Shown: positions 11,951 to 23,048 of the stretch, piece by piece
Layout: each line of letters starts with the position of its first letter
How positions within the stretch are numbered: the first letter of the stretch is position 1
From: Zopfochytrium polystomum
Lineage: Eukaryota > Chytridiomycota > Chytridiomycetes > Chytridiales > Chytridiaceae
DNA: 64,000 bases
Direction: 5' to 3'
Assembly: GCA_025765615.1 (NCBI GenBank)
Contig: JAIVFJ010000262.1
Location: 21,531 to 85,530 of the forward strand
Notes under the pieces: model-generated
What the model saw: the letters and a program-made list of their open reading frames with translations, nothing else
Databases searched by the model: none
Told to the model about the DNA's origin: nothing
Program-made: the position numbers and the translations under genes

Positions 11951-12018
11951 AAGTTCCCTTTTCCTCTCTCCTCTCTTTTTCAAGCCTACTCACTGCCTCA
12001 AAATTCAACGACGAAACG

Positions 12019-13477
12019 ATGCCCTTGTCGATTGCAATCATTGGCGGTGGCATCGGAGGGCTGGCCCTGGCCCACGGCCTCATGCGGGACGCTCGCCGCG
12101 GCATCCACCACGACCTCCGAGTCCAAGTCTACGAGCGCGACACGACGGCGAGCTCGCGCGGGCAGGGCTACTTGCTCGGACTGAACCCGGACGGCGTGCG
12201 CTCCCTCCTGGCCTGCTGCGACGGCGAGCCCGACGTGCTGGAGAGCCTCGGCGCTCTCTTTGGCCCAGAGTCCGTCCAGGGCTTTGCAATGTGCGACCAG
12301 AATTTCGGCACGCTGCTGGCGTTCGGCGTCAAGAAGCTCCCCCCACAAAAGCAGCAGCCAACCGCCGCCGCTACCGCGCCCGCCGGCCTCCACGCATGGA
12401 CCGCCTTTGGCGGTACTATTGACCGCTGGCGGCTACGAAGCATCTTGGCCGAATCGCTGATGCAGGACGCCCCCCGCCACCAGCACCTGCGCCGGAATCT
12501 ACTACGGCAAAAAATTCGACTCATACGAGCTTTTGGACGCGGGCGAGGGCGACGGCGGCGAGGGCGAGCCCCATGTCCGCATCCGCTTCACCGATGGCTC
12601 TACCGCCGAAGCCGACATCCTAGTCGGCGCCGACGGTGCGCGATCTCGCACGCGCCCGCTGCGGTGCCCGGGCCTCCGCCTCGCGCCCGTCGGCGTCATG
12701 AACCTCGCCGGCCACGTCCCCTTCGACACCTCGACCGCCGCCGCCGCGACCGCGTTCCCCAAAATCCACGCCGCCGTCTTTGGAAGCGGCCAACTTCCCC
12801 GCCGCCCGCCCTTCCTCGTGCGCGCCTACTCCCCCGCCGGCGTCGCCGCCCTGCTGCTCCCCTTCAAAGACGACCGCGGCAACATGAACCTCATCGTCGC
12901 AATGACCTTCGCCGCCCCGGCCCGCGACGCCGACGCATACATGGCCGCCGCCGGTCTGGACCCCGCCGCCGCCGACCTACGCCAGCGCGTCAAGGACGTC
13001 TGCGTCGCGAAGGCCGCCGAGGCCGGCTTCGCCCGGGAACTCGTCGCGCTCCTCGAGTCCATGCCCGCCACCAACGTGTTCGACAAGTTCCGCAACGACC
13101 TCCACGCCGTCGTCCCGATGGACCGCAACCCGTTCGCCGAAGGCGACCCAAGGAGCTTTGGCCGCGTGACCCTGATCGGCGACGCGCTGCACGCCATGAC
13201 GACGCATCGCGGGCTGGGTGCGAACACGGCGCTGATGGACGCGACGGACCTGACGGATTGCGTCCTTGCGACGGTCGCGAAACTCCGCGGCGCCTCGCAG
13301 TTTGACATCGCCAAGGCCGTCACGGAAGTGGAGCCGGCGATTGTGAAGAGAGGGTTCGCCAACGTGCGGGCCTCCACGCAAGCTACCGAGATGATCTGCA
13401 AAACGGGGTGGGCCGCCACGGTTCGGAATGCCATGTTGCGGGTTATAGCGGTTGTCGCCTGGATTTGTGGTTACTGA
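12019..13477 (+). CDS. Class A FAD-dependent monooxygenase (split by a one-base shift)
   Basis: Two overlapping frames together encode one flavoprotein hydroxylase of about 485 residues. The first frame (ATG 12019) begins with the Rossmann motif GGGIGGLALA and the YERD ribose-binding acid. At about 12,490-12,505 the reading shifts by one base and continues with DILVGADGARSRTR (DG motif) and GRVTLIGDALHAM..GLGAN (GD motif) to the stop at 13477. The three motifs in this order are diagnostic of the salicylate hydroxylase/PHBH-like family, which hydroxylates aromatic or polyketide substrates with NAD(P)H and O2. In the GD motif the usual proline after HxM is His. The split may be a sequencing error in a C/G run, since both halves are well conserved. 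Confidence 0.82.
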
Positions 13478-13727
13478 CGGGCCTCATCATGAGTCATGAG
13501 GGGGGGAGGTAATGTTGCAGAATTTCCTTTGAATAGCGATAGGTCAGTATGCACTACAGTATCTTGAGTGTGCATCTTTTGTGTGTTCACACGGTCGATC
13601 TTGCCCAAGGACAAAAGCAGGCAAAAGAAAAAATACAAGTAATGAGGGCTGCTGTTATTCGTCTACTACTTCTTCTTCGTCTTCTTCTTCTTCTTCAGAC
13701 TTTCAACCACTTCCCACCTGAGCCACA

Positions 13728-13967
13728 TGTAGTCCAATCCAGTCCAGTCCAGTCCAGTCCAGTCGGACGGACGGCACCACAACGTTTGCGGGTTTGCGGG
13801 CAGCTGCTTTGACACTGGAAACACGACACTCGGCGCAGGACGCTTTGTGCTTTGTGTGTCTTCTGTGCCACCCAAGCCACCTTCCAGAGAGACTGGGCCC
13901 CCGACAGATGCTCCAGACAAGTACTTTCTCTCGACCTTTCTCCGTGAGCTATTCGCAATTGGAAGAT

Positions 13968-14035
<68 letters not shown>
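13728..14035. repeat. (AGTCC)n and (CTGT)n microsatellites
   Basis: A pentamer run at about 13733-13762 and a longer CTGT run at 13970-14034 lie between the monooxygenase and the next gene, followed by a (GA)n run at 14203-14240. No gene is seen in 13478-14371. Confidence 0.9.
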
Positions 14036-14039
<4 letters not shown>

Positions 14040-14198
14040 AAAAAGAACGCGATAAGACGGCCAAGAATTGGTATGAAATCACAGCACCAGGAAGCGCTGG
14101 CGCTGAAGCCGCGTCCGACAGAGCCTAGAAAACTCATGGGGAAAACCACGGGAAAGGGCAACTTGGTTTGTTTGTTTTGCTGTTTTCTTCAGTCAACA

Positions 14199-14244
<46 letters not shown>

Positions 14245-14371
14245 CAGAGCGAGAGAGAGAGAGAGTGACAGAGCGAGAGAGACAGACAGACGTCGAGTCA
14301 ATCGTTCACCGACGACGACTTCCGCCCGCCCGCTGCTGATTGAAAGTGTGTGAAGCTGCTTTGCAAAGCCA

Positions 14372-16136
14372 ATGCGCCTGCTTCACCTCGCCGCCGCCGC
14401 CGTCGCCGCCGTCGGCGCTGTTGCCTTCGATGGCGTCCGCGCCGCCCCCACGACGCCGCTGCCGCCTCAACCCCCGCCTCTCGCTCGTCCTCACCATCCA
14501 TTACCACCGCCAATACCACCACCGCCACCGCCACCAGCCACCCGACTCGCACCCAGCGAGGCCGTCGCCGCCCGCCGCGGCCCGGCCGTCTTCAACGCCG
14601 TCCATGACGCCATGCGCCAGTGGGGCTCGTCCGTGCACCACAACGGCATGACGGTCTTCCCCGCCACCGTCCCAAAGGGCGTGCTCTTTTACCACGGAAG
14701 CCCCCGCAAGGAGACGCCCAAAGTGCCCGAATGGCTCGCTTACGAGATTGAGCACGCCGAAATGTTTGCGGGGGGCCCTCCGCCGCCGCCTGGCGGACCA
14801 CCAGGCGGAGGAGGAGGAGGTTCCCCGCCTGGCGGTCCGCCCGGCGCCGGTGACCGCGACCGCGAAGGGCAAGTGGTCTTTAGCGTTCCCAGGACGGACG
14901 AAGATGACGGCCGCGACCTTGGCGGCGAAGACAAGGCTCTGGCTGTAGGCGGCTACCTGCACGTTTACCGCACGACCCGCGCACTGCGCTACCTCTACGT
15001 CGACGGCATGAGCGCGGGTAAAACCTCCATGGGCACCCTCGACACCCAGGACCTGCTCCTGCGCGGCGGCTCTACCTCCGCGCCAACACCCCCCGGCGGC
15101 GACGGCAAGTGGGCCAATGGGCGAGCGCGAACGCGCCGACGACCTGTGCCGCTTCGTCGCACCGTGGGGCCTGCACGGCGTCATCCGCCTGGAAGCCGGC
15201 TTCGAAATCATCCACTGCGATTTCTTCGACGGCCTCGAGCTCGTCCGCGCCATGCGCATCCCGCCCGAACTCGCCGACCCGGACTCTGCCGCCCGCCGCG
15301 TCCGCGACCTCGAGTACAAGCGCGCCGTCTCTGAGCGCTACTCAGACATTGGCGCCGCCCGCACCGCCATCGACTACTCCCGCGCCGTCTCGGCTCTCTT
15401 CTTCAACGTCAACATCACAAACCCGGACCCCACACGCCCAGACCTGCCCCGCCTCGCCGCAGCCCACCCGGCCGACCTCGCCGATATCAAAGCATACCTC
15501 GCCAACGTCCTTACCAAGAGCGCGATCGACGACGACAGAGTCCTCCCAACACAGCACCCGCCCTCCACCGATTGGCGCGGCGTCACCGACCTCATCGTCG
15601 CCCGCTACGCCGACCGCCTCCTCCTCATCGCCGACCCCGAAACCCCGCCCGCCGTCCTCCGCGCCGAAATCCACGTCCTCACCGCAACCTTTGTCGACGC
15701 CGAGTCCGACAACAACCCCGCCGACACACCCGCCGCCGCGATCGCCCGCTGCGCAAACCACTACCTCCCCTCCGCGGCCCTCAACCCTCACCCCACCCGC
15801 ACCGACCGCGCCATCGCCGCCGCCCTCCGCGCCGTCACCACTCGCATCTGCGCAACCCTCTTCGACGCCCGCCGCCGCCTCCTTCTCCCCTCCCCCTCCT
15901 CGTCCTCCACCGCCGCCGCCGCCGCCGCCGCCACCGTCGCCAGAGACGCGTCCGCCCTCGTCGACCACCTCGCCTGGGCCCGCTTCCGCCGCTGCCCGCG
16001 CGGCTGCGCCCTCGGCGAGGTCTGCGTCGTCCCCATGTGGCCGTTCGGCTCCGTCGACGAGTACTACGCGCCACGGTGCTCGAACGGAACCTCGGACGGC
16101 GGAAAGAGCTACTGGGGTGGCCGTGGGAGGGTGTAG
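14372..16136 (+). CDS. Uncharacterised secreted protein, proline-rich N-terminus (split by a one-base shift)
   Basis: An ATG at 14372 opens a frame with a signal peptide (residues 1-24) followed by a Pro-rich spacer and a globular region holding LFYHGSPRKE, VPEWLAYEIEHAEMF and a Gly/Pro-rich insertion, then GGYLHVYRTTRALRYLYVDG and GMSAGKTSMGTLDTQDLLL. At about 15,110, in a G run, the reading moves one base into a second frame that begins with ERADDLCRF and APWGLHGVIRLEAGFEIIHCDF and ends at 16136 with several Cys. The second frame has no independent start, so I treat both as one gene of roughly 585 residues. I recognise this only as a conserved-looking secreted protein of fungal type without assigned activity. 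Cys at the C-terminus suggests disulphides. Confidence 0.7.
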
Positions 16137-16855
16137 AGGAGCGGGGTGGGGTTGGTGCGCGAGCTGCGCAACATGGGTGGCGCAGAGCTTTTTTTTTTTC
16201 ATCACTTTAGCCTTACCCCTCAACCCTACCCACCTTTGCGTTCTTCACTTGCCATCTTATTCGTTTGTTACCCTCTCACATCCTCAGCTATCGGGGGTCA
16301 GCTCATACTGCCCCCTTCTCTTCAACTTTCCGACTCATGGCAAGTTATGTTAGGTTTTGATTTGAGGTTTTTTTCCACTATTTTTTTTTTTTTTTTTTTT
16401 TTTGGATTGTTAAAAGAAGGATCGCGTAACGAAGTTATGAGAGGTTTCCACGCAAAAGTCTTCTGCCTGGCCGGCCGTCTTGCTGGGGATGCACCCGTTG
16501 AAGGGGAAGGATGAGAGGTGAAAGTGTGCGTTGGGGACAGGTCAGGAAACGCTGATCAATTAGAGGCTAGAAAACCTTGCGTTATTAGTCAAACAGGTGC
16601 CCCCCGCTACCGCCCAACCCGCGCGGGGGAAAGCTGCAAAAATTATTCCACTGTTTCGAGTGGGGGGTGTGCGGAAGGATTCCAATAATCGAGAGTATAT
16701 CAGCGATAACTCGCCTTTTTTTTGCCTCATCTCCCAAGAAGAGTTTGTCCACATGACGAATGACGCGCACCAGGCATCGATCCCGGCCGGGCCTTTCGAC
16801 CTTGGGGCTCTTCCGTAGGATAGGGAGAAAACTACGAGGCCATTTCATTAGCCAA

Positions 16856-17040
<185 letters not shown>

Positions 17041-17293
17041 CTCTGCCATTCCCCATCTTAAGTAGGGCATACCTCCCCTAATATTTTTCTCTCGTCGTAG
17101 GAGCGGTATGACTTGCTGCACGTGTTCCATCCGCTTCGACGAAACAAAGAAATGAAGGAAGAACTTCTGGAACGACCGTCATGTGAAAGCATTGCAGCCA
17201 AGGATGGAGCGAAACGTCGCCGCCGCGTTCTCGCTACGATCCTGTCAAGGCCTAGAGGGGAATGGATCGAGACAGACAGAGCGAACAGAAAAA

Positions 17294-17344
<51 letters not shown>

Positions 17345-17691
17345 AGGAAACAAAAAATAGATTTGCCCCGCCTTCGTTGGCGTTGCGTGCCGCTTATTAC
17401 TCGCAAATCTGCGCGCGTGCCCCCCTTTCCTCCCCTCCCTTTGACCCAGTCCGACCGCAAAACAGAAAGAGAACTCGATCCAAATTACACCAAACCAGCA
17501 TCAGCAAACAGCAAATAACAACAAATAACAACAAATAAATTCAAGAAAGCAAAGCTCCCTTTTGTCCCCACGCGTTCCAATTTCTTTCCTCAGACACAAA
17601 CAGAACATCATCGCGCTGCGTGAAACAAGAAAGTAAGAAGGACCTGCGCTCGGAGGGCACAAAGGGAAAACCACCAGAAACAACCCAAGCC

Positions 17692-18487
17692 ATGAGGGAG
17701 CAGCAACCCGTCGTCGCCACCGCCGCCGCCGCCGCCGCCGCCGCCTCCTCCGCCGCAGTCGTCGGTGGTGGCGGAGGAGGCGAAAGGTTCAAGCCGTTCA
17801 ACCAGTCCGAGTCCGTGCAGCGCAACCGCGAGATCACGGAGGCGAAATTGAGGGCCTCGTTCGCCCTGATGAAGCTGGCTGATGAGGAAGGTGAGAGTGG
17901 AAGGGAGTGATGGCGGCAGGAGGGTTGGGGAAGGACTGGAGTTTGAGGTTCTCAGCGGGGACTGTAGGGCTGCGGTGTGTGGGTCTGTTTGCGTGGTTGT
18001 GCGTGTGTGTTCGTCTGCGGGTGTGCACCATTCGTGCCTCCTTTCTCCGTTCCCTCTCGAGTTCATCTATTCTCACCTACCACCACCGAACCTCCCTTCC
18101 CCCCCACCTTACCCCGCCAAACTCAGTCACCATCCACAGCGGCAACCTCGAAGAGTGCCGCAACCAGCTCGCGACGCAGCTCTTCGAGCAGCAGACCCAG
18201 GCCACCCGCCAGGGCGTCGAGTCCGCCGACTTCCGCAAAAGCTTCGAGCGCAAGCAGCAGCTCGCCGAGCTCGTCGAACGGCTCGAGCGCATGAAACGAC
18301 TCCTGCGCTTCCAGGAGGAGTCCCGCGAGCGCGAGGCAGCGTTTAGGGGCGCCGCCAGGAGCAAGAGGACCGCGTTTCGCGTCGGGATGGCCAGGCTGGA
18401 GCAGAGGCAGGAGGCGGAGAGGTAGGAGGATGGGGAAGAGGGAAAGAGGGAGAGGGAGAGAGGGAGGGGAAGAGGGAGAGGGAGAGC

Positions 18488-18522
<35 letters not shown>

Positions 18523-20484
18523 CTGACTACCGTGCATGAGTGTTCCGACTGCGGGCGAAGAGGGTTGTGTCGGAAGGCTCGTTCCAGGAGAACACATTGT
18601 CCTGGGTTGTGAGTGGTCAACAAACGCGTAGCGTTCTCCGTTCCTCGATCCGATCCCATCCGACCCGATCGATGCGCCCTTGCCAGTTGCATCACTGCCC
18701 ATTTGTACCTCTTTCCGGCTTTCGCGCATTATTTTGTGGACCACCGCGCACCCGCGTATCCGAAAAAATTTTCTGGCACGCGACCTTTATGTACTAAATA
18801 CATTTCCGCCCTTCTTGCCCCTCAACCCCCCCGGGAAAAATTAAAAATTAAAACGATGGTTAATTCCCAATCCCCACCCAAACAATACTGACCCACCCGG
18901 CCCTCGAAAAAAAGAAAAGAGCTGCTCATGGCGCAGCAGCGCCTCATTCATACGCGCCAACAAATTCAAGCCATAGAGCTTGCTGCGGTGCAGGCAAAGG
19001 ACCCGGCTCGCGCGGCTCTGATACGAAAGGACAACGAGAAGACTATCCGCCAGAGCCAGATGCGCCAACACAAAGGTTAGTGCGTGAGAGCGCGGCAACT
19101 CTTCCTCTCACCTCTAGGGTCCGAAACTACGCTGATTTTTGCGTGCTGCAACAACGCGGTGGAGAACGAAGTAAAACTTGCGTCTAACTGCCCCCCCCCC
19201 CCCCCTCCCCCTACCCCCCTGCAGAGGTCGAGTTTCTCCGCGAACTGCAGCTCCGAAAGGCCCGCCATCTTTCCGAGGTTCTTTGCTCTTGTTTCTCCAA
19301 AATCTTTCGCGACAAAAGCAAGCGTACCCACCCCTCCTGCACAAACAAACCCCACCAAACTCCCTTTTGCTCCATTGACAGCTAAACGAACTCAACATCC
19401 TCCACGCCGAGGAAATCGAAGACCTCCGCTCCCAGCACGCAGCCGAAGAATTCGAGCTCCTGGCAAAGCAGTCCCAGTCCCTCACCGCCCACGCGCTCGT
19501 GGCCGCCCGGAAACGGTCGGACGCCGAGGCGGTCCAGCTCGAGTCAAAGCAGAGGATGGCCCGGGTCCAGATGCAGCGGGCTCAACGCCGGCAGGCGGGA
19601 ACTTTGGCGCGCGCACAGAGAGCCGGTGTCAGGCTCAGGGAAAAGGTGAGATGGGCTGGGCTCGGAGCGTGGGTCTTGGAGTCAAACATCACAGGTGGGG
19701 GAGGGGCTCACATTTTATTCCCTGCTCGTTGCCTTTCTCACTTTGATCCTTCCCTTCCTCCCTCCCTCAGCTGATGATCGCAGAGAACCCAATCATTCGC
19801 GGAACCATGGTCTTCCGAGACGGCGAGGACGCCACCACCGGCGCGGGCGACGGCGACATTGACGGACTGTCGGACCGCCAGTCGTCCGTGGGCTCCCGCA
19901 GCCAGCTGAGCGAAACGAGCAGCACGTGGACAGAGGAGCAGCAGCTGGAGAACTTGGCCGCCGGCGGCGACGCCCGCTCCGACAAGACTGGCGGGGCCGA
20001 GGAGCCGGAGGGCGGCGAGCAGAAGGAGCACTCGGAGGCGCTCGTCAATACCATGGCCAACCGCGGCGAGGGGACCGGGTTGGAGATGTCGGAGGAGCAG
20101 CGCGAGTCGAGCTCGATCGAGGACCAAGGTGTTTTTTCTCTTTTGTTTGTTTTTCTCTTCTTCGGTCCCTGGATGGGTTGATGGGTTGTTGAAGCCTGCT
20201 ATTCTGACTTTTGGCCCCGTCTCATTCTCTCCTTCGACCTTTTCACGCAGCCCGCGAGAGTCTGCGAATCGTGCTCGCCCATCACAAGACCACGCTCGAC
20301 GAGCTTCGGAGCAGCCACAAGCACCAGCTGTCTCTGAAGAAAAAGGAGCACCACCGCAAGCTCGCCGAGATCCTCAAAGAGCACAAAGACGAGATCGAGT
20401 CGCTGAAGCAGGACCAAAACCAGCTCATGGAAGGTTGGAATATTTTCTTTTAAAATGGAGCTTGCTTACTCCCTTATTCACCGC

Positions 20485-20522
<38 letters not shown>

Positions 20523-21573
20523 CCTCTTGGCCAGCCAGGAAGCCTCGATAGACAACGGCAGCGAAGACTTGCTCAGCAGCATCGTGGGAACGATGGCTCT
20601 CCCCGAGTACGTAATCCGCGACATCAACGCGGGAAGAACGCCGCAAGCGGTATGGTTCGAAACCGCAACAGTGTTTTGCGTCGGTAAGCTTCGTCTTGTT
20701 TGCGATCTGCTTCCAGTGTTATCGTTTCCAAGCCATAAGACAAGCAAGGCCTCCCCGCCTCCTTTCCAGCTGACCCAAGGAGTCCCTCCACTGCCTCCTC
20801 CCCGCCGCCTTCTCCTCCAAAAAAACGCACCAAACAAACACAGAGGTCCCCATCCTAAGCCGCCTCGCCGACCGCATCGAGCCGTCCCTCTTTTTCGAAA
20901 CGACGCGCGCCGTCGCGGAAAAGATCGAAAGGGTCGTCTCCCGGCAAGAATACGGCCTGTTCCGCATCGAGTCTGCCCTAGGCACCTGGCTCCTCGCCGC
21001 GGGGCTGACCGAGCCCGACGCCGTCGACAAAGCCGGCGCTCTGCCCGTCCCCGGGCCAACGTCAGCGCCGGACGGCGGCGGCAGCGGCGAGCATACCAGC
21101 CTCGACGCCGCGTCGACGGAGCAGACCGCCGGGTCGGGAAGCATCGCGGCCAGCGAGGGCGGCGAGTGGAAGGCCATCCGCTGCGTCGAGGAGCTGATGG
21201 AGCTCGCATTCGAGGATTGCCTGCCGCCCGACGGCTGGGTCGCTGACGAGCCCGTACGCCTTCGAATCGGGATGGCCACCGGAAGAGCTGTAGGGGTAAG
21301 TGCACCCCCGCGCTTCACCCGCCGTTCTTTCCTCTGGTCGATGACCCAACAGAAAATTTCCCACCATCACGCCCCAGTCCCCACTTACGCCCTGTACTCT
21401 ACAAAAAAACACACGCGGTCCAAACACTTATAGGGCATCGTAAGCGCGGCAAAGTCCAACACCGCAAAATACACGCTCGTCGGCGAGGCTGTCGACATGG
21501 CTGTCCAGTTGTGTCGGTCGACACAGCTCGGTACCGTCAATCTTTCGCTCGAGACGCAGCAGCTCATCGGGTA
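17692..21573 (+). CDS. Coiled-coil protein with a degenerate class III nucleotidyl cyclase domain (about ten exons)
   Basis: Exons I can join in frame: 17692-17890, 18127-18421, 18915-19075, 19225-19277, 19382-19645, 19771-20128, 20251-20433, 20522-20683, 20844-21295 and 21434-21573, all with GT-AG borders. The N-terminus is Ala-rich; exons 2-7 encode long charged heptad helices (coiled coil) with an acidic insert in exon 6. The end matches the class III cyclase fold: RLRIGMATGRAVG plus GIVSAAKSNTAKYTLVGEAVDMA corresponds to the usual RIGIHTG..GxVG...YxxxGDTVNxASR. The two metal-binding Asp positions appear replaced (FCVEVPILS, RIESALGTWL), and the NTASR Asn and Arg are Asp and Gln, so catalysis is doubtful. 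The stop at 21571 may instead be part of a GTAAAA donor, so the C-terminus is unsettled. The exon 3 border is the weakest. Confidence 0.7.
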
Positions 21574-21999
21574 AAAAGGAAATTTGCGAAATTGCAAAAA
21601 AAAAAAAAATCAATCTTCTTCATTATTGCTTATTTACTTTCATAAATTCATACCATTAAGCGACTTGTTTCCATCGAGAGTATAAACATACTGTGTGGGC
21701 TCACAAAAACCAATTCTATCCTACTTTTTTGCTGATTGGACTTCAGACCCTCTTGCAAAGCGCTTCGAACGTCCGTCCCAGTCAGGTTTTGAAGCATTCC
21801 GCAAAGAAAGAAGCATGGAAAGGTGGCCTTGTCCGTCGATGCCCCTCGCTGCGTGTCCCGTCCCCGTCCCGTTTGTCATTCTCACCTCAAAACCGAGCGT
21901 GCGGGCCCCCCAAACCGAAGGGGGCCGGCAACAACGACCACGCCACAACAATATTGCTAATATCTACGCACAAACCCTCAGATCGAAAAATAACGTCGT

Positions 22000-22071
22000 G
22001 GGGGATTCCGGGGATTGAACCCGGGACCTCCTGCACCCAAAGCAGAAATCATACCACTGGACTAAATCCCC
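22000..22071 (-). tRNA. tRNA-Pro(TGG)
   Basis: The minus strand folds as a full cloverleaf: 7-bp acceptor GGGGATT/AATCCCC, a D arm, anticodon loop TTTGGGT (anticodon TGG) closed by TCTGC/GCAGG, and T arm with GGTTCAATCC. No intron and no encoded CCA, as expected for a nuclear tRNA. It lies downstream of the cyclase-like gene. Confidence 0.92.
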
Positions 22072-22179
22072 ATACACATTGTGCGCACAACGCATGGCAT
22101 TGTATTGTTGCTCTGTGGAGCATTTGGAGAACGAATAGGGGGGACGGGTGTCACAGAGCCGATAAAAAGCCACCCTGGC

Positions 22180-22189
22180 ATTTTTCTCT

Positions 22190-22224
<35 letters not shown>

Positions 22225-22620
22225 AGAAGTGGGAGTTCCGCATATTTTTTATTTCGCAGAATGCGGCCCTCCTTCTCTCAACCAAGCATTTGGCAAACAC
22301 GGTTTTCCGGTCGGCAGCAAAAACTTCCGGTGGCGTTACGCCCCCGCCGCTCCGCACCCCCGGTTTTCGTTTCAAACGAAGATGGGAGGGAGGGCCGAGG
22401 GGGAACAAAAACGAAAAAGAAAAAAAAAAAAAAAAAAAGAAGAGAGTGGGGAACAAGAGAGAGCAAAAGAAAAAGCAGGAATCAAAAGAGTTGAGTAAAG
22501 AAAAAAAAGGGGGAGGAGCGACGGGGCCGCGGGGGGACGGACTTTTCTTTGGCGAAAGGAGGTCGGGATTTTCTTGAGCAAAGGGGCAAGGGCTGGAGGG
22601 CTAAACCGGATTCGTTTAAG
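22180..22620. other. Homopolymer-rich non-coding stretch
   Basis: The interval 22072-23048 contains a 28-base poly-T run (22193-22222), a poly-A run near 22418-22440 and a (GT)n run near 22658-22673. No gene is supported; the predicted frames depend on the homopolymers. Confidence 0.6.
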
Positions 22621-23048
22621 AAGGGGGTATGGAACGTCTAAGTGGCTGGGAGGCTGTGTGTGTGTGTGTGTGTGAAGGTGCTGAAAGCGGACTCTAACCC
22701 GAGTGCGCAAAAAGGGGATCTACAGTAGAGCTGGTTTTTTGGTGTGTGGGTGTTGGATGTGTTTGGCTTTTGGGGGGAGGGGTTCTGTCTGTGACAAAAA
22801 AGGAGCGATAGTTGAGAACGAGATCGAAATGGGTGGGGAAAACACGGGCGGTTGGAACAACAATCCAACGATCAGTGTGAGGGCACGGTGAAACAGAGAT
22901 AAAAGAAAATGGAAAGAAAAGAACGGCGTTCAGTAAGCGAAACAAAAAAGGGCTGGATTTCGACGAGAGGTAAATAGAAGATGAGAAAAAGTAAAAGAAA
23001 GTTGAAACCGAATCGAATCAGGTTTGGAGGTCTGCAGTTGCAGGGGGT

